Origin: Coemansia sp. RSA 1804
Taxonomy: Eukaryota; Kickxellomycota; Kickxellomycetes; Kickxellales; Kickxellaceae
Assembly (NCBI GenBank): GCA_027578815.1
Contig: JANBTH010000338.1
Span: 1-20,305 of the forward strand
Direction: 5' to 3'
DNA length: 20,305 nucleotides
Made by a program: the position numbers and the translations under genes. How positions within the stretch are numbered: the first letter of the stretch is position 1; each line of letters opens with the position of its first letter. The notes below the pieces were generated by a model that saw nothing but the letters and a program-made list of their open reading frames with translations, was not told where the DNA came from and made no database searches. Shown here in pieces: positions 1 through 7,333 of the stretch.

Positions 1-1224
1 GAGGCTTGGAAATACAACAAAAGGCAGCAACAATGGAAATCTCGTTGCCATGCCTCATGGCATTTAAACCATTAATGTATAAAAGAAAAAGGTAAAAAAA
101 ATAGTAAACAAGCCACCCCGTTCCAAATAATTGATGTTCCTCCGTTGGGTTGCATAAATAAGCAGCTCCATGGGTGCATGCCAATATGTTTTCACTCCCA
201 GGCACAGTGGTACGTTTTGTCTGCAAAACATTTTTCTCTTCCTCAGCAATAGACGGTGTATGCTGTATACTGAATGCTGAGTGCTGAGTGCTCTATGCTG
301 TATGTCATATGTCAGAGAATAATGATAACAGGATCATCTTTGCATACCCGCCGTGCCTTATTTTCTGCTTTACAAAGAGCTGGTAATTTTGTTGTAGAAA
401 AGAACTTGCTGCTTTTAAAAATGTAGCTTGAAAGTAGTGTATTTATACAAAGCTAGAACATTAACCTACAATATATTATTTCCTATTCCCATTCGTATGC
501 TCTGCGTGTGTCTATATAAATACAGCCAGTATCAAAAGTAACAAAAAAACCATATGCCAACAGAAAAATGAATGCAAAAAGCAGCTGTTTTATAAAGTCA
601 AAACCCGATATTCCTCTGCGCATAGCAAGTAGCATTGTAGATGTGAAGAATATAAAAAAGTCGATGCAGCATGTTTCCTTTTATCCTTGTTTTCCTCCTG
701 CTATGCATTAATTGAATGGAGTGGTTTGTAATTGTTGAGAAACAAGCAAAACAGAATATCATAAAATAATAATAACAACAACAACAAAATAAATGTGTCA
801 AACATGGCTGAGGCTTTATATATATTTATATTTTCTTTTGTTCATCCAAAAAAGCATAGAAGAGTATATAAAAAATTTAAAACAAGAAAAAGGGTGGCTG
901 GTTCTGTCATTTATACAGCTCCATCTGTTGTTGCTTTAATAAAGCGGTTCTGCTCCTTACTTCCAAACCCTTTACCAAGGATGTTATTCCTTTTTTTGCC
1001 TCCATTTTCTTTTTCTGCTTTCACTCGTTGTTTAGTAAAAACAAAAATAGCATTTTCTTATTTCTTCATCTATCCCGTCAATATTATTTACATCCTTCCT
1101 TTAATTAATGGAGTATATACATTGACTCTGCGTTCTCTAATATCTTGCTAGAGTTTTTGTTTTTTTTTTTCAATCCGGCTCTTATTATTTCTTTACTTAT
1201 TGGCATTCTCCATAGCCATACTTA
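1..1224. other. Long AT-rich intergenic region upstream of the 7TM-RGS gene
   Basis: No convincing gene is visible in these 1.2 kb. The first ~65 bases are less AT-rich than what follows and are open in all three plus frames, with stops near 64-66, 73-75 and 91-93, so the 3' end of an upstream gene is possible but undecidable. Bases 259-315 hold a degenerate run of atgctg/gtgctg words. A TATA-like tatataaat lies near 512-520, followed by a 47-codon ORF (568-711) that I do not call. The listed open frame at 795-1151 starts with GTG, is AT-driven in composition and has no recognisable motif. The last ~110 bases are the promoter and pyrimidine-rich leader of the downstream gene. Confidence 0.6.
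1114..1119 (+). promoter_or_regulatory. TATA box of the 7TM-RGS gene (candidate)
   Basis: The sequence tatata within gagtatatacatt lies 106 bases before the ATG at 1225. A start site about 30 bases downstream would give a leader of roughly 75-80 bases. That leader is pyrimidine-rich, with a long T run at 1157-1170, and contains no ATG before 1225, which supports the chosen start codon. Confidence 0.4.
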
Positions 1225-3714
1225 ATGTCACTCGTTCACCACATGCTGGGCCTCGCAAAGCGAGCGGAGGAGGATGAGATTCTTCCAGACGGAACGCACA
1301 GGCACTCAACCAATGTTCCAGACCTCCAGAAGCAAGTGTATCTGTGGATTGGCGTAGTCGACATATTTCTGTTCAGCGTATCCACGTGCCTATTTGTGTA
1401 CCGCGGACGCCGCACACTCGATATCAACGCACATGCAGTGCTGCTGACAAGTATTGGGTCGGTTACGATTATGATGGTCAACACATGCTTCCTGTTCCAG
1501 TTTGTATGGCCCGGCAAGTTCCCGTGCTTTGTGATTCTGTGGGCTGCGTATCCGGGCGTGATGCTGTGGATCTCGTGCACAATGGCACGGGCTGTGCGGC
1601 TGTACATTCTCAGCTTCCGAAACATGCAGAAGCTGAAAGAACGCAACAAGGCTGGCCAGATGACAGCCGCGCAGCTGTATGGGCGCGGCACGCTGCGCAA
1701 CAGCGACAGCGACATAGACGTTGGTATGGATGGAGTAGGAGGCGACGGTGGAGTGTTGCGCAAGGCCGGAGGCGGACTCAATGCGCTGAATCACGGTTTT
1801 GGCCCGCGCGCGCCGCAGAATGAGCCCCGGCGGCCATCGGTGTTTGCGCGCGCATACGGCGTGATTCGTCGCTGGTGGGAGCGTGAGCGCATGCAGCTCA
1901 CCGAGCGGCGGCTCGTTTGGTACACGATGGGATCGACTCTGTTTGCGGCTGTTGTGTGTGCCTTCATCCAGGGATTCACCAAGGATCTGGGAATTGTGCC
2001 GATGATGTACTCCAAGTGTCCCGTGGGCGTGTGGGAGTACTTTCCGCTTTACGCACTCATTGCCTTCTACTGTCTGGTTCTGACTCCATTTATCGTCTTC
2101 CATATCTGGCCCATCAAGGACGCCTTTGGTATCCGCCATGACATTCTGCTAAACAACCTGTTTACCTTTGTTTGCATCGCCATGTTTATGGTGCAGACAA
2201 ACAAGGGGTTTGGTGGCCAGGATCCGTTCTGGGACTCATTTCTGTGGTGTTCACTGCTGTTCAACATGTCGCAGTTTACATCTATCATCATTCCGCTTAT
2301 TCGCTCATACCGCCACTCGGATTCGTTTACCTGGTCCGACAACTCGGGTCGCTCAGCAAGCAAGGAGCTGTTCTACAGGGTTTTGAACCACCCTGAGCTG
2401 TTTGAGAAGCTGAAGATCTACAGCGCAGCCAACTTTTGCACTGAGATCACGCTGTTTCTGGAGGAGTACCAGGTTCTCAAGGCCAACACTGTGCGGTTCT
2501 ACAATATGGGTGAGCCTGGATTCAATGACGATGACGACGACGACGATGATATTGTTGACAATATTGTTGGTGAGAGCGACAGCGAAGAAGAGATCAATCT
2601 GGGTACTGTTACTGCCAACAACCAGTCGAATCGTTGGAACGACGGCGCTGTTGCTCCACTGCCTGCTGCCTATGCTCGCGACAACATTACTGGATCCAAC
2701 GGCAACACTGGAGGAATGTATGGAAGCGAGATCCGGAATGGGAATGAGAGCGGCGGAAGGTCGTCTGGAACGCCTGTGCATGGCGAAGAAAAGGATGCGT
2801 TGCGTCTGCATCTGAATGGCGGCGGCGGAGGCAAACAGATCGATCTTGAAAGCAATCCAGACACCATCATATCCGTTGGCGATGCTGGCTCCATTGCCGA
2901 GGATTCTGCCAACTACGGCGACAAGGCAACCATGATGAACAGACGCATGCAGAAGCAGAGCGGTGGTGGTAGTATTGGCACTGCTTACCAGACACAGGTA
3001 CCTGCTGCTGCAAGACTAGCTGATAAAAGTGGTGTTGCTGGCGTCTATTCTTCTGGTGCCGGTATGTCAACAGTAATGCCTGTTCCTGCCAATTCGGGAT
3101 CAACGAAGATTGGTCGCCTTTTCGGCGTGCTCAAAGGAAATCGTCGCAATAAAAGCACAGGAGCAGCCACTGGAGCTCCAGGCGGTAATGCTCTAACGGA
3201 AAATAATGGAGGAGAAGGAATCGGCGAGCAGCTGCATTATCATCACCGCCTTGATCACAGCCATCCACAAACATTCAACAACACGGCATCACTGGCCATC
3301 GGAGGAGCAGCAATCGGCAATCTGCCTGTACGGCGCAACAGCAGTGGCGAGGACATTATGGTTCTGTCGCGCATTCCGCCATTCACGCCTGTCAGGTACA
3401 CGATTATCTCAACGCTGATGCAAACACCAGCCGGACTGACACGCCAGGGAAACATGAACACATTCAAGACGCTTCCATTTGCGCTGCGCGGCGACTACTA
3501 CGGGTTCTACTCTACGTTTATCGCTGATGGTGCCACGCTGCAGATCAACGTCGAGGGTCGGATTTCAGAGGGCATCACCCGACTGATCCATTCGCAGCAG
3601 TACACGGTGGACATGATGGATGAGGCACATTCGGAGGTTCTGCAGCTATTGTACGACAATATCTTTAAAAAGTTTGTCAGGCTGTATCACCGCGACATGG
3701 CAAGTGTCATGTAA
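1225..3714 (+). CDS. Seven-transmembrane RGS protein (7TM-RGS, fungal GprK/AtRGS1-like architecture), 829 aa
   Basis: Likely a plasma-membrane regulator of heterotrimeric G-protein signalling: a putative 7TM sensor joined to an RGS domain that would stimulate GTP hydrolysis by G-alpha. Seven hydrophobic segments are visible at about residues 39-59, 70-95, 101-129, 230-250, 272-294, 307-324 and 337-362. A polar loop of ~100 residues separates segments 3 and 4. The first RGS half follows at ~379-420 (LFYRVLNHPELFEKL, then TEITLFLEEYQVLK). The second half is at ~750-823 (FYSTFIADGATLQIN, then EVLQLLYDNIFKKFVRL). Between them are ~300 low-complexity residues, including eight Asp in a row (2527-2550) and Gly/Ser/Asn-rich and His-rich runs. 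The ORF is uninterrupted, so no intron is needed, and its first ATG is used. The G-protein partner cannot be inferred. The 7TM-RGS assignment is strong; the ligand is unknown. Confidence 0.87.
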   Translation: MSLVHHMLGLAKRAEEDEILPDGTHRHSTNVPDLQKQVYLWIGVVDIFLFSVSTCLFVYRGRRTLDINAHAVLLTSIGSVTIMMVNTCFLFQFVWPGKFPCFVILWAAYPGVMLWISCTMARAVRLYILSFRNMQKLKERNKAGQMTAAQLYGRGTLRNSDSDIDVGMDGVGGDGGVLRKAGGGLNALNHGFGPRAPQNEPRRPSVFARAYGVIRRWWERERMQLTERRLVWYTMGSTLFAAVVCAFIQGFTKDLGIVPMMYSKCPVGVWEYFPLYALIAFYCLVLTPFIVFHIWPIKDAFGIRHDILLNNLFTFVCIAMFMVQTNKGFGGQDPFWDSFLWCSLLFNMSQFTSIIIPLIRSYRHSDSFTWSDNSGRSASKELFYRVLNHPELFEKLKIYSAANFCTEITLFLEEYQVLKANTVRFYNMGEPGFNDDDDDDDDIVDNIVGESDSEEEINLGTVTANNQSNRWNDGAVAPLPAAYARDNITGSNGNTGGMYGSEIRNGNESGGRSSGTPVHGEEKDALRLHLNGGGGGKQIDLESNPDTIISVGDAGSIAEDSANYGDKATMMNRRMQKQSGGGSIGTAYQTQVPAAARLADKSGVAGVYSSGAGMSTVMPVPANSGSTKIGRLFGVLKGNRRNKSTGAATGAPGGNALTENNGGEGIGEQLHYHHRLDHSHPQTFNNTASLAIGGAAIGNLPVRRNSSGEDIMVLSRIPPFTPVRYTIISTLMQTPAGLTRQGNMNTFKTLPFALRGDYYGFYSTFIADGATLQINVEGRISEGITRLIHSQQYTVDMMDEAHSEVLQLLYDNIFKKFVRLYHRDMASVM

Positions 3715-3956
3715 TCTTTTTCTCTCTTTTTATTTGGCTTTTTTGGTATTTTTCGTAAAGAAAGGAATATTGAATCTAGCAAGCAGCACATATAGATGGA
3801 GTAACCTGAGAAAGCAGTAGCAACACGCATAAATGTTGGTTGATCGCATCACTGCAGACGTTGATAATAAAAACAATTGTATTGATGTATCTAAATAGAC
3901 AACAAGCAACATAATTATTTGATGATATCAATTTGTGATGTTTACAAATGTTATCA

Positions 3957-4131
3957 CCAATGTCGCTTTATCAACATTATACGTAAAGCACATTGCAATT
4001 TTCCAGAGCAACGAGGTATATAATCTGTATTATTTTATATGCTCTCGGACACTTGATACGTTTATTATTATCAACCTGTGACCAGCTCTCTTGTAAAAGT
4101 AAAAAAATAAAGTGTAGAAGCAGTATAAAAG
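3957..4131 (+). promoter_or_regulatory. Promoter of the zinc-finger microprotein gene (CCAAT and TATA)
   Basis: A CCAAT pentamer at 3957-3961, a weaker tatataa near 4016-4022 and a canonical TATAAAAG at 4124-4131 precede the small gene. The last element predicts transcription starting near 4155-4165, giving a leader of ~110 bases with no ATG before 4270. Elements were found by eye; usage is inferred. Confidence 0.5.
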
Positions 4132-4174
4132 AAGAGTAGCATATTGTCCATTCTTATATTCCAACATTTCCTCA

Positions 4175-4227
4175 TCCACAACATAACACAACACAGTACA
4201 ACACAACACAGCACAGCACAACACAGC
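4175..4227 (+). repeat. CA-rich tandem word array in the 5' leader
   Basis: An irregular array of acaac, acacag and cagcaca words with almost no G pairing potential. It lies wholly inside the predicted 5' UTR of the small zinc-finger gene and would make an unstructured leader. It could equally be a slippage-derived simple repeat with no function. Confidence 0.7.
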
Positions 4228-4269
4228 AATTCAAAAAGTAACAGCAAAAAAAAGCTGAAAACAGGAAAA

Positions 4270-4434
4270 ATGATGTTCAAGTACACGCATCCACGCAGAG
4301 GAATAATCAAGAACCAGGACCCACCGGAACCAGTGGAGCGTCGTCAATGCCCGTCATGCAACAGGTACTTTGACATTACCGACATTGGGCTTCACGTAAT
4401 TACGTGCAACAGATTCAATGTAATTAGAAAATAA
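4270..4434 (+). CDS. 54-aa C2HC zinc-finger microprotein (Rad18/UBZ4-type spacing)
   Basis: A short basic protein starting MMFKYTHPRRG. It has one metal-binding motif near residues 27-46, CPSCNRYFDITDIGLHVITC, with spacing C-x2-C-x11-H-x3-C. That spacing, and the Ile three residues before His, match UBZ4 ubiquitin-binding fingers of the Rad18 type. The Asp that follows the His in classical UBZ4 fingers is absent here (HVITC), so ubiquitin binding is uncertain. It is supported as a gene by an upstream TATAAAAG, a leader free of ATG, purines before the start (ggaaaaATGATG), and two AATAAA signals after the stop. It sits tail-to-tail with the chitinase gene. An upstream in-frame extension exists only from a TTG and is not used. 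Function is not known; adaptor or nucleic-acid binding roles are alternatives. Confidence 0.6.
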   Translation: MMFKYTHPRRGIIKNQDPPEPVERRQCPSCNRYFDITDIGLHVITCNRFNVIRK

Positions 4435-4576
4435 TAATAGTTATTATTATTATTTTTGCTATTTTTTCCATGTTGGAAATAGCTAGTCAGTTGGCAAATA
4501 AATTAGTAAAACGAGTAAATAATGGTTAGAAAAAGGTAAACAATAAATTAATGGCAGTGTTTTCTCTATTCCCCTC
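4435..4576. other. Convergent 3' region between zinc-finger gene and chitinase
   Basis: Two AATAAA hexamers on the plus strand (4497-4502 and 4542-4547) lie 63 and 108 bases after the zinc-finger stop and are good poly(A) signals for it. A near-perfect dyad of aataat/attatt words straddles its stop codon (about 4428-4455). No canonical AATAAA serves the chitinase on the other strand within this gap. Confidence 0.55.
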
Positions 4577-6724
4577 TCAAGGATGAGTGGTCGAGGATGT
4601 AGTGGCAAGCGGATCGGACGCAAGTTCCGGGACCGCAGATTCGGATAGCATGTCCGCATGAGGCGTCGTAGTCTTTGAGGCGCCAGAGGCAGTAGAAATG
4701 GCGTTAGCCATCATCTGAGAAAACGGAATAACCGTAGTTGACATGGATGCCGCGGCAGCGGTAGCACTGTTGGTTGTGCTCAGAGTGTTGGTATCCAGCG
4801 TCAAGAAAAAGGTGGCAGCAAAGCCAGCAGTAGCAGCAGGGAAAGGAGAAGGAGAAGAAAGCGCAGAAAGGGGCGAAACAACGGTGTCAAAGAGATTGGT
4901 GGGTGACGGGTGGGCAACTAGACCCCTTCTGGTGGTGGAAAGAGAGTCCTTTGGCTTGACAAGCGACGAAGGACTGTCAACAACAGGAATGGCCAGAGGT
5001 TCTTTTGGAGTGTCGGTGGGGAGCTGTGTGCCGGAGTCGGAAGTGGAGTGCTCGGCAACCTGCATAATCTTCTCGGCCAGCCCGCTAGGGACAGGGGTTG
5101 ACTGCCCGTCAACAACCATGTACGGTACGCCCTGGCTGTCAAACAAAATTGCTTTGCTTGTGGATGACACCACTGAGGACGACTGCTCCGGCGGAGGGAA
5201 TGACGGAGACAGCTCAGGCGGAGGAGCCGAGGGAGGCTGCTCGGATGTTGGTTCTGCGGAGGCAGAAGATGCGGATGGCGATGGCGACGTAGATGACTCC
5301 GATGGTGCGGAGGTAGAGCTTGAGCTAGGGCTTGGGCTAGTGGTTGTTGATGGCTGCGTAGGTAGCGAGGCAAACGGCGGCGACGGTGTCCAAGAGGATG
5401 AGGAAGATGACGCTGACGATGAAGACGATGAGGAAGGCGGGGCGTCAGAGTCGGATCTTTTGCCGCGACAAAGCGGACCAATGGCGCCCAGCGTACCCAG
5501 CAGCTCATGGTTAAAGTCTGCATGCAGGGCCCAGGCCATCATTCCGCGGAGGCCCTTGGAGGAAGCAAAGGAGACCTTGGCGGCCGCCGACTTTGGGTCA
5601 TCGTAAGAAACAAAGCGACGCATCTGCGGGTTGTACAGCCAGGGCGTCGACGACTGCTTGTCCCACACGCGCACCCAGTCGTCGCCGGCGGTCTCGGGCG
5701 TCTTCAGCACGCCCTGGTCGCGCAGATGCTTGTACTGCCAAACGCCTGACATTGCGTTGGAGTTCTCGCACACATCGTACCACAGCGCATCCTCCTCGTC
5801 GCCCTTCGGCACATCCTTATCGAATGCCGCGTACATTTCGACGCCTTCCTTGGCAGTGATGACATTGCGTGTTGTTAGTGAGCGGCCCTGGAATGACACG
5901 CCGGCAACAAGCTTGTCGGCCGGCCATTTGGCGCCCAGCCACTGGTCGACGGAATGGGTCAGCGAGTACTGCGCGCCGCGACTCTTCTCGAACTCGAGCG
6001 GCGCGTTGGGTCCCGTTGTGTTTGACCACGCTCCGTTGACATCAAACGCCATCAGCGACGCATAGTCCACGTACTCGGCAAACGCACTGACATCCTTCAG
6101 CGGGCCATCGGGCCCCGTGAACGGCAGCATCGGTGCCGCCACGCTGATCAGCTTCTCGTCGGCGCCAAAGCGGGCGTGGAAGGATGCGCGCAGTGTGCGC
6201 AGGAAGCGGAGCATGTTGCCGGCATCGTCGGCGCTGGAGAACTTGTTGCACTTGGACCCTTGCCGCCCAACATACTCCCACGAGATATCCACGCCGTCCA
6301 GCTCGTGCTTCTCGACAAACGCGCCGATTGCGCGAATCAGCGCCGCACGCTTGTGCGCGTCGTGCATGATCGTCGATAGTCGGTTCGATCCCGTCCACCC
6401 GCCAATACTGACGGCCACCTTGGTCTTCTCCTTACGCGCGTCGCGCACCAGCTGCGGCAGGAACCACTCGCCGTCGAATGTGAACTCGCCGTTGTCTGTT
6501 GGAATCCCATACCCCACATTCACGTGAGTTATCTTGCTCCAGTCGACGTTCATCAGCGACTGTCGCTTCCATGTCGGGTAGTACGCTACCACGTACCGCG
6601 ACAAAGGCCCACACGACGCCTCCGTGCTGTGCGTCTGGTTCTGGTTTGCCGAGTCTTCTGCTTTCACTATTGCTGCTGCTGTTGCCAATAGCAGCGCCAA
6701 CGTGTTTGCAACGCGCAACTGCAT
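4577..6724 (-). CDS. Secreted GH18 chitinase-like protein with Ser/Pro-rich tail, 715 aa
   Basis: Predicted glycoside hydrolase family 18 protein (fungal class V type) acting on chitin outside the cell. A signal peptide occupies residues 1-22 (MQLRVANTLALLLATAAAIVKA). Strand and catalytic motifs follow in GH18 order: YVVAYYPTW at ~44-52, KVAVSIGGW at ~102-110, DGVDISWE at 143-150, MAFDVNG at ~225-231 and GMMAWALHAD at ~394-403. The proton-donor Glu150 is present, but the Asp two residues before it is Ser148 (codon TCG); the usual motif is DGxDxDWE. From ~423 the protein is Ser/Pro/Thr-rich, resembling an O-glycosylated wall linker, then ends without a GPI-anchor-like hydrophobic tail. Start: the ATG at 6724 gives the signal peptide; the frame upstream to 6769 begins only with TTG. 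No intron. The family is sure; catalytic competence is doubtful. Confidence 0.9.
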   Translation of the reverse strand: MQLRVANTLALLLATAAAIVKAEDSANQNQTHSTEASCGPLSRYVVAYYPTWKRQSLMNVDWSKITHVNVGYGIPTDNGEFTFDGEWFLPQLVRDARKEKTKVAVSIGGWTGSNRLSTIMHDAHKRAALIRAIGAFVEKHELDGVDISWEYVGRQGSKCNKFSSADDAGNMLRFLRTLRASFHARFGADEKLISVAAPMLPFTGPDGPLKDVSAFAEYVDYASLMAFDVNGAWSNTTGPNAPLEFEKSRGAQYSLTHSVDQWLGAKWPADKLVAGVSFQGRSLTTRNVITAKEGVEMYAAFDKDVPKGDEEDALWYDVCENSNAMSGVWQYKHLRDQGVLKTPETAGDDWVRVWDKQSSTPWLYNPQMRRFVSYDDPKSAAAKVSFASSKGLRGMMAWALHADFNHELLGTLGAIGPLCRGKRSDSDAPPSSSSSSSASSSSSSWTPSPPFASLPTQPSTTTSPSPSSSSTSAPSESSTSPSPSASSASAEPTSEQPPSAPPPELSPSFPPPEQSSSVVSSTSKAILFDSQGVPYMVVDGQSTPVPSGLAEKIMQVAEHSTSDSGTQLPTDTPKEPLAIPVVDSPSSLVKPKDSLSTTRRGLVAHPSPTNLFDTVVSPLSALSSPSPFPAATAGFAATFFLTLDTNTLSTTNSATAAAASMSTTVIPFSQMMANAISTASGASKTTTPHADMLSESAVPELASDPLATTSSTTHP

Positions 6725-7333
6725 CTTTCCTTTATACCTGGTGTGAAAAGAAACAAAAAAGCGCTGCAAGAAGAGATCGATTGTGCTAGTGTATGTTTCT
6801 CGCCTTTTGATTGGCGCTAAAGTAGAAATATGTTAAAAGTGATGTGCGCTAGAGCTTAAATTGACTTTAGATCAAAGCTACAGACAAATAATAAAATAAT
6901 AAAGTGTAGAGTTTAAAGTCTATTCTTCAAAGAACGGATAATCTTGGTGCATAAAATGGATGAATCGAAACAAAACAAAAGGATTTGTGGACAGCAGCAA
7001 CAAAAAGCAATGGCAAAAATGTCCTGTCTACCTCCACACCTCGACTTCAAGAAAACACAACCTAATAATTTGTTATTATATTCCTCCGGTGTAGAAATGG
7101 AGAAAGGAGGAGATAAAGGGGAGTCGCTGCTATTTTTAGGGAGCAAGCGTCTCCTGGGATAAAAGTTGAATACCAGTGTCACTACGGAACCAACTCATTC
7201 GCCGAAAAGAGGGTGCATGTTTATGTTCCGTGTATATTTGCGAGTTTGTGGGGGGGGGGGGGAGAATAAGAAAGATTTATAAAAAAGAGGGGGAATAAAC
7301 AGAAAATGACAGTAACAAGAACAAAATAAAACT
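6725..7333. other. Intergenic: chitinase promoter and exportin 3' UTR
   Basis: A CCAAT box in chitinase orientation (gattggc, 6809-6815) lies ~90 bases before the chitinase ATG. A ggtataaagg on the coding strand (6728-6737) is too close to the ATG to serve as its TATA box. A plus-strand open frame of 68 codons from ATG 6956 has acceptable start context but no motif and is not called. The half next to the exportin is that gene's 3' UTR and holds a G homopolymer. Confidence 0.55.
7250..7262. repeat. G homopolymer, 13 bases
   Basis: An uninterrupted run of 13 G on the plus strand, reading as poly-C in the 3' UTR of the minus-strand exportin gene about 70 bases past its stop. Length may vary or be misassembled, as is usual for homopolymers. 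Confidence 0.9.

Larger units (their letters stand above)
3715..4269. other. Intergenic: 3' end of 7TM-RGS gene and promoter of the zinc-finger gene
   Basis: AT-rich. It opens with a T-rich 3' UTR of the RGS gene and an AATAAA at 3866-3871, about 150 bases after the stop, the best poly(A) signal candidate. The remainder carries promoter elements for the small gene at 4270 and its CA-rich leader. No tRNA or further ORF is convincing. Open frames that read leftward across the CA tract simply translate its complement into Cys/Leu/Val repeats. Confidence 0.6.

Noticed and set aside
795..1151. 118-codon plus frame before the 7TM-RGS gene
   Set aside because: GTG start, Phe/Lys/Ile bias expected from AT-rich DNA, no motif, and it overlaps the promoter of the next gene.
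1390..2139. 249-codon minus-strand frame within the 7TM-RGS gene
   Set aside because: Shadow of a GC-rich coding region; the plus strand has seven hydrophobic helices and RGS motifs.
3915..3960. Box C/D snoRNA suggested by ttgatgat and gtgatg words
   Set aside because: C box has T at the purine position and no paired D box or terminal stem is visible.
4144..4269. 42-residue N-terminal extension of the zinc-finger protein
   Set aside because: It begins with TTG, lies close to the expected transcription start and translates the CA-repeat leader.
4743..5606. 287-codon plus-strand open frame with a real ATG inside the chitinase gene
   Set aside because: Antisense to the Ser/Pro-rich tail; its Asp/Glu/Gly/Val composition is the complement of Ser/Pro codons, and it has no motif.
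6725..6769. N-terminal extension of the chitinase by 15 residues
   Set aside because: It begins with TTG; the ATG at 6724 gives a clean signal peptide.
6913..7182. 89-codon minus frame in the chitinase promoter
   Set aside because: GTG start; no conserved pattern; Cys run arises from cagcagcaacaa on the other strand.
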